Positions 63,694-64,000 of a stretch of DNA of 64,000 nt are shown piece after piece (the first letter of the stretch is position 1; each line of letters begins with the position of its first letter). Origin of the DNA: Caecitellus pseudoparvulus (taxonomy: Eukaryota; Bigyra: Bicosoecida); assembly GCA_965644315.1 (NCBI GenBank), contig CBFFRQ010000057.1:124001-188000 (forward strand), written 5' to 3'. Below the pieces are notes generated by a model. That model was not told where the DNA came from. It made no database searches and saw only the letters and a program-made list of their open reading frames with translations. The translations under genes and the position numbers were made by a program.

Positions 63694-64000
63694 CTAGAAT
63701 CCTTCCAGGCCGAAGTGCCTTCGCTTGCTGCCTGCCTTGCTTACATCCTGCACCGCCGCCGCCCCCGCCGCTGCCGGAGCAGGACTCGGTGCGGGCGAGG
63801 AAGCAGGTGTTGGCTCGATCTTCGGGGCGTGTGTCGGGGCTGCTGTCACTTCCGTCGCCGTTTTGTGCGGGGCTGAGGAGGCTGGCAAGGCAGCCGTGGG
63901 CGCAGGGACGAGGCCCGAGGCAGCTCCCAAGTGCAACCCGGCGTCAGCGCCCACCTCCGGCAGTGTGGCAGGCTGTGATGCAAGGGCGGGGAGAGCGCCT
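63694..64000 (-). CDS. C-terminal end of an unknown Ala/Pro-rich protein, cut by window edge
   Basis: A minus-strand frame stays open from the window end to a stop at 63694-63696, about 101 residues. It is low in complexity (Ala, Pro, Thr, Ser) and ends GSKRRHFGLEGF, a short basic/aromatic tail that may be the only ordered part. It converges on the anoctamin gene with only 42 bp between stops. The start, the rest of the protein and the function lie outside the window. Composition and the convergent layout seen elsewhere here support a real gene, but the evidence is thin. Confidence 0.45.
   Translation of the reverse strand, partial: GALPALASQPATLPEVGADAGLHLGAASGLVPAPTAALPASSAPHKTATEVTAAPTHAPKIEPTPASSPAPSPAPAAAGAAAVQDVSKAGSKRRHFGLEGF

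Noticed and set aside
1-64000. Integrated virophage, transposon or other mobile element
   Set aside because: No capsid, polymerase, integrase or transposase-like frame, no terminal repeats and no AT-rich island of more than a few hundred bases was seen.

Overview
The window is nuclear DNA of a eukaryote. It is GC-rich and gene-dense. Genes are split by short GT-AG introns (31 inferred, about 62-165 bp), proteins are long and rich in Ala, Pro, Ser and Gly, and no bacterial-style operons occur. Eighteen genes are supported, 16 complete and one cut at each window edge. The organism builds motile cilia or flagella: IFT52, CEP104/FAP256, CFAP144/FAM183, CYB5D1/FAP198, a MYCBPAP/FAP147-like protein and a Dpy-30-motif protein are all here. 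No plastid gene, transposase, rRNA, tRNA or viral gene was seen. A free-living flagellated protist (a heterotrophic flagellate or a flagellated alga) fits best; the lineage cannot be fixed from the sequence.

Layout. 1-4982 (+): 5'-truncated Nma111/DEG7-type HtrA protease. 5037-13406 (-): giant MYCBPAP-like protein with a degenerate phosphoglycerate-kinase domain. 14033-14640 (-): CFAP144. 15173-16681 (+): Dpy-30 protein with 31 octapeptide repeats. 16741-20707 (-): unrecognised low-complexity protein. 20918-27247 (+): THADA/Trm732. 27397-29315 (+): equilibrative nucleoside transporter. 29550-32187 (+): CEP104. 32339-33289 (+): ZNF511. 33776-36154 (+): six-span membrane protein. 36294-38101 (-): IFT52. 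38267-39850 (-): AP-3 mu. 40243-41380 (+): probable acylated protein of unknown function. 41701-43265 (+): TEY-type MAP kinase. 43354-44168 (-): CYB5D1. 44987-48839 (+): ASH-RhoGAP protein. 48996-60493 (-): 3802-residue LRR-IQ protein. 60853-63651 (+): anoctamin. 63694-64000 (-): C-terminal end of an unknown Ala/Pro-rich protein.

How the genes relate. Seven of the 18 genes are recognisably or plausibly ciliary, and they lie among housekeeping genes (tRNA modification, nucleoside uptake, vesicle coat, MAPK, lipid scramblase/channel). Convergent genes are 42-156 bp apart and divergent starts are 210-818 bp apart, so bidirectional promoters are likely. Exon structures were built by hand from splice consensus, reading-frame phase and family similarity remembered from knowledge; no search was run. 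The most unusual content is the fusion of a large, apparently non-catalytic PGK domain, carrying a SAM-like insertion, to a MYCBPAP-type axonemal protein.
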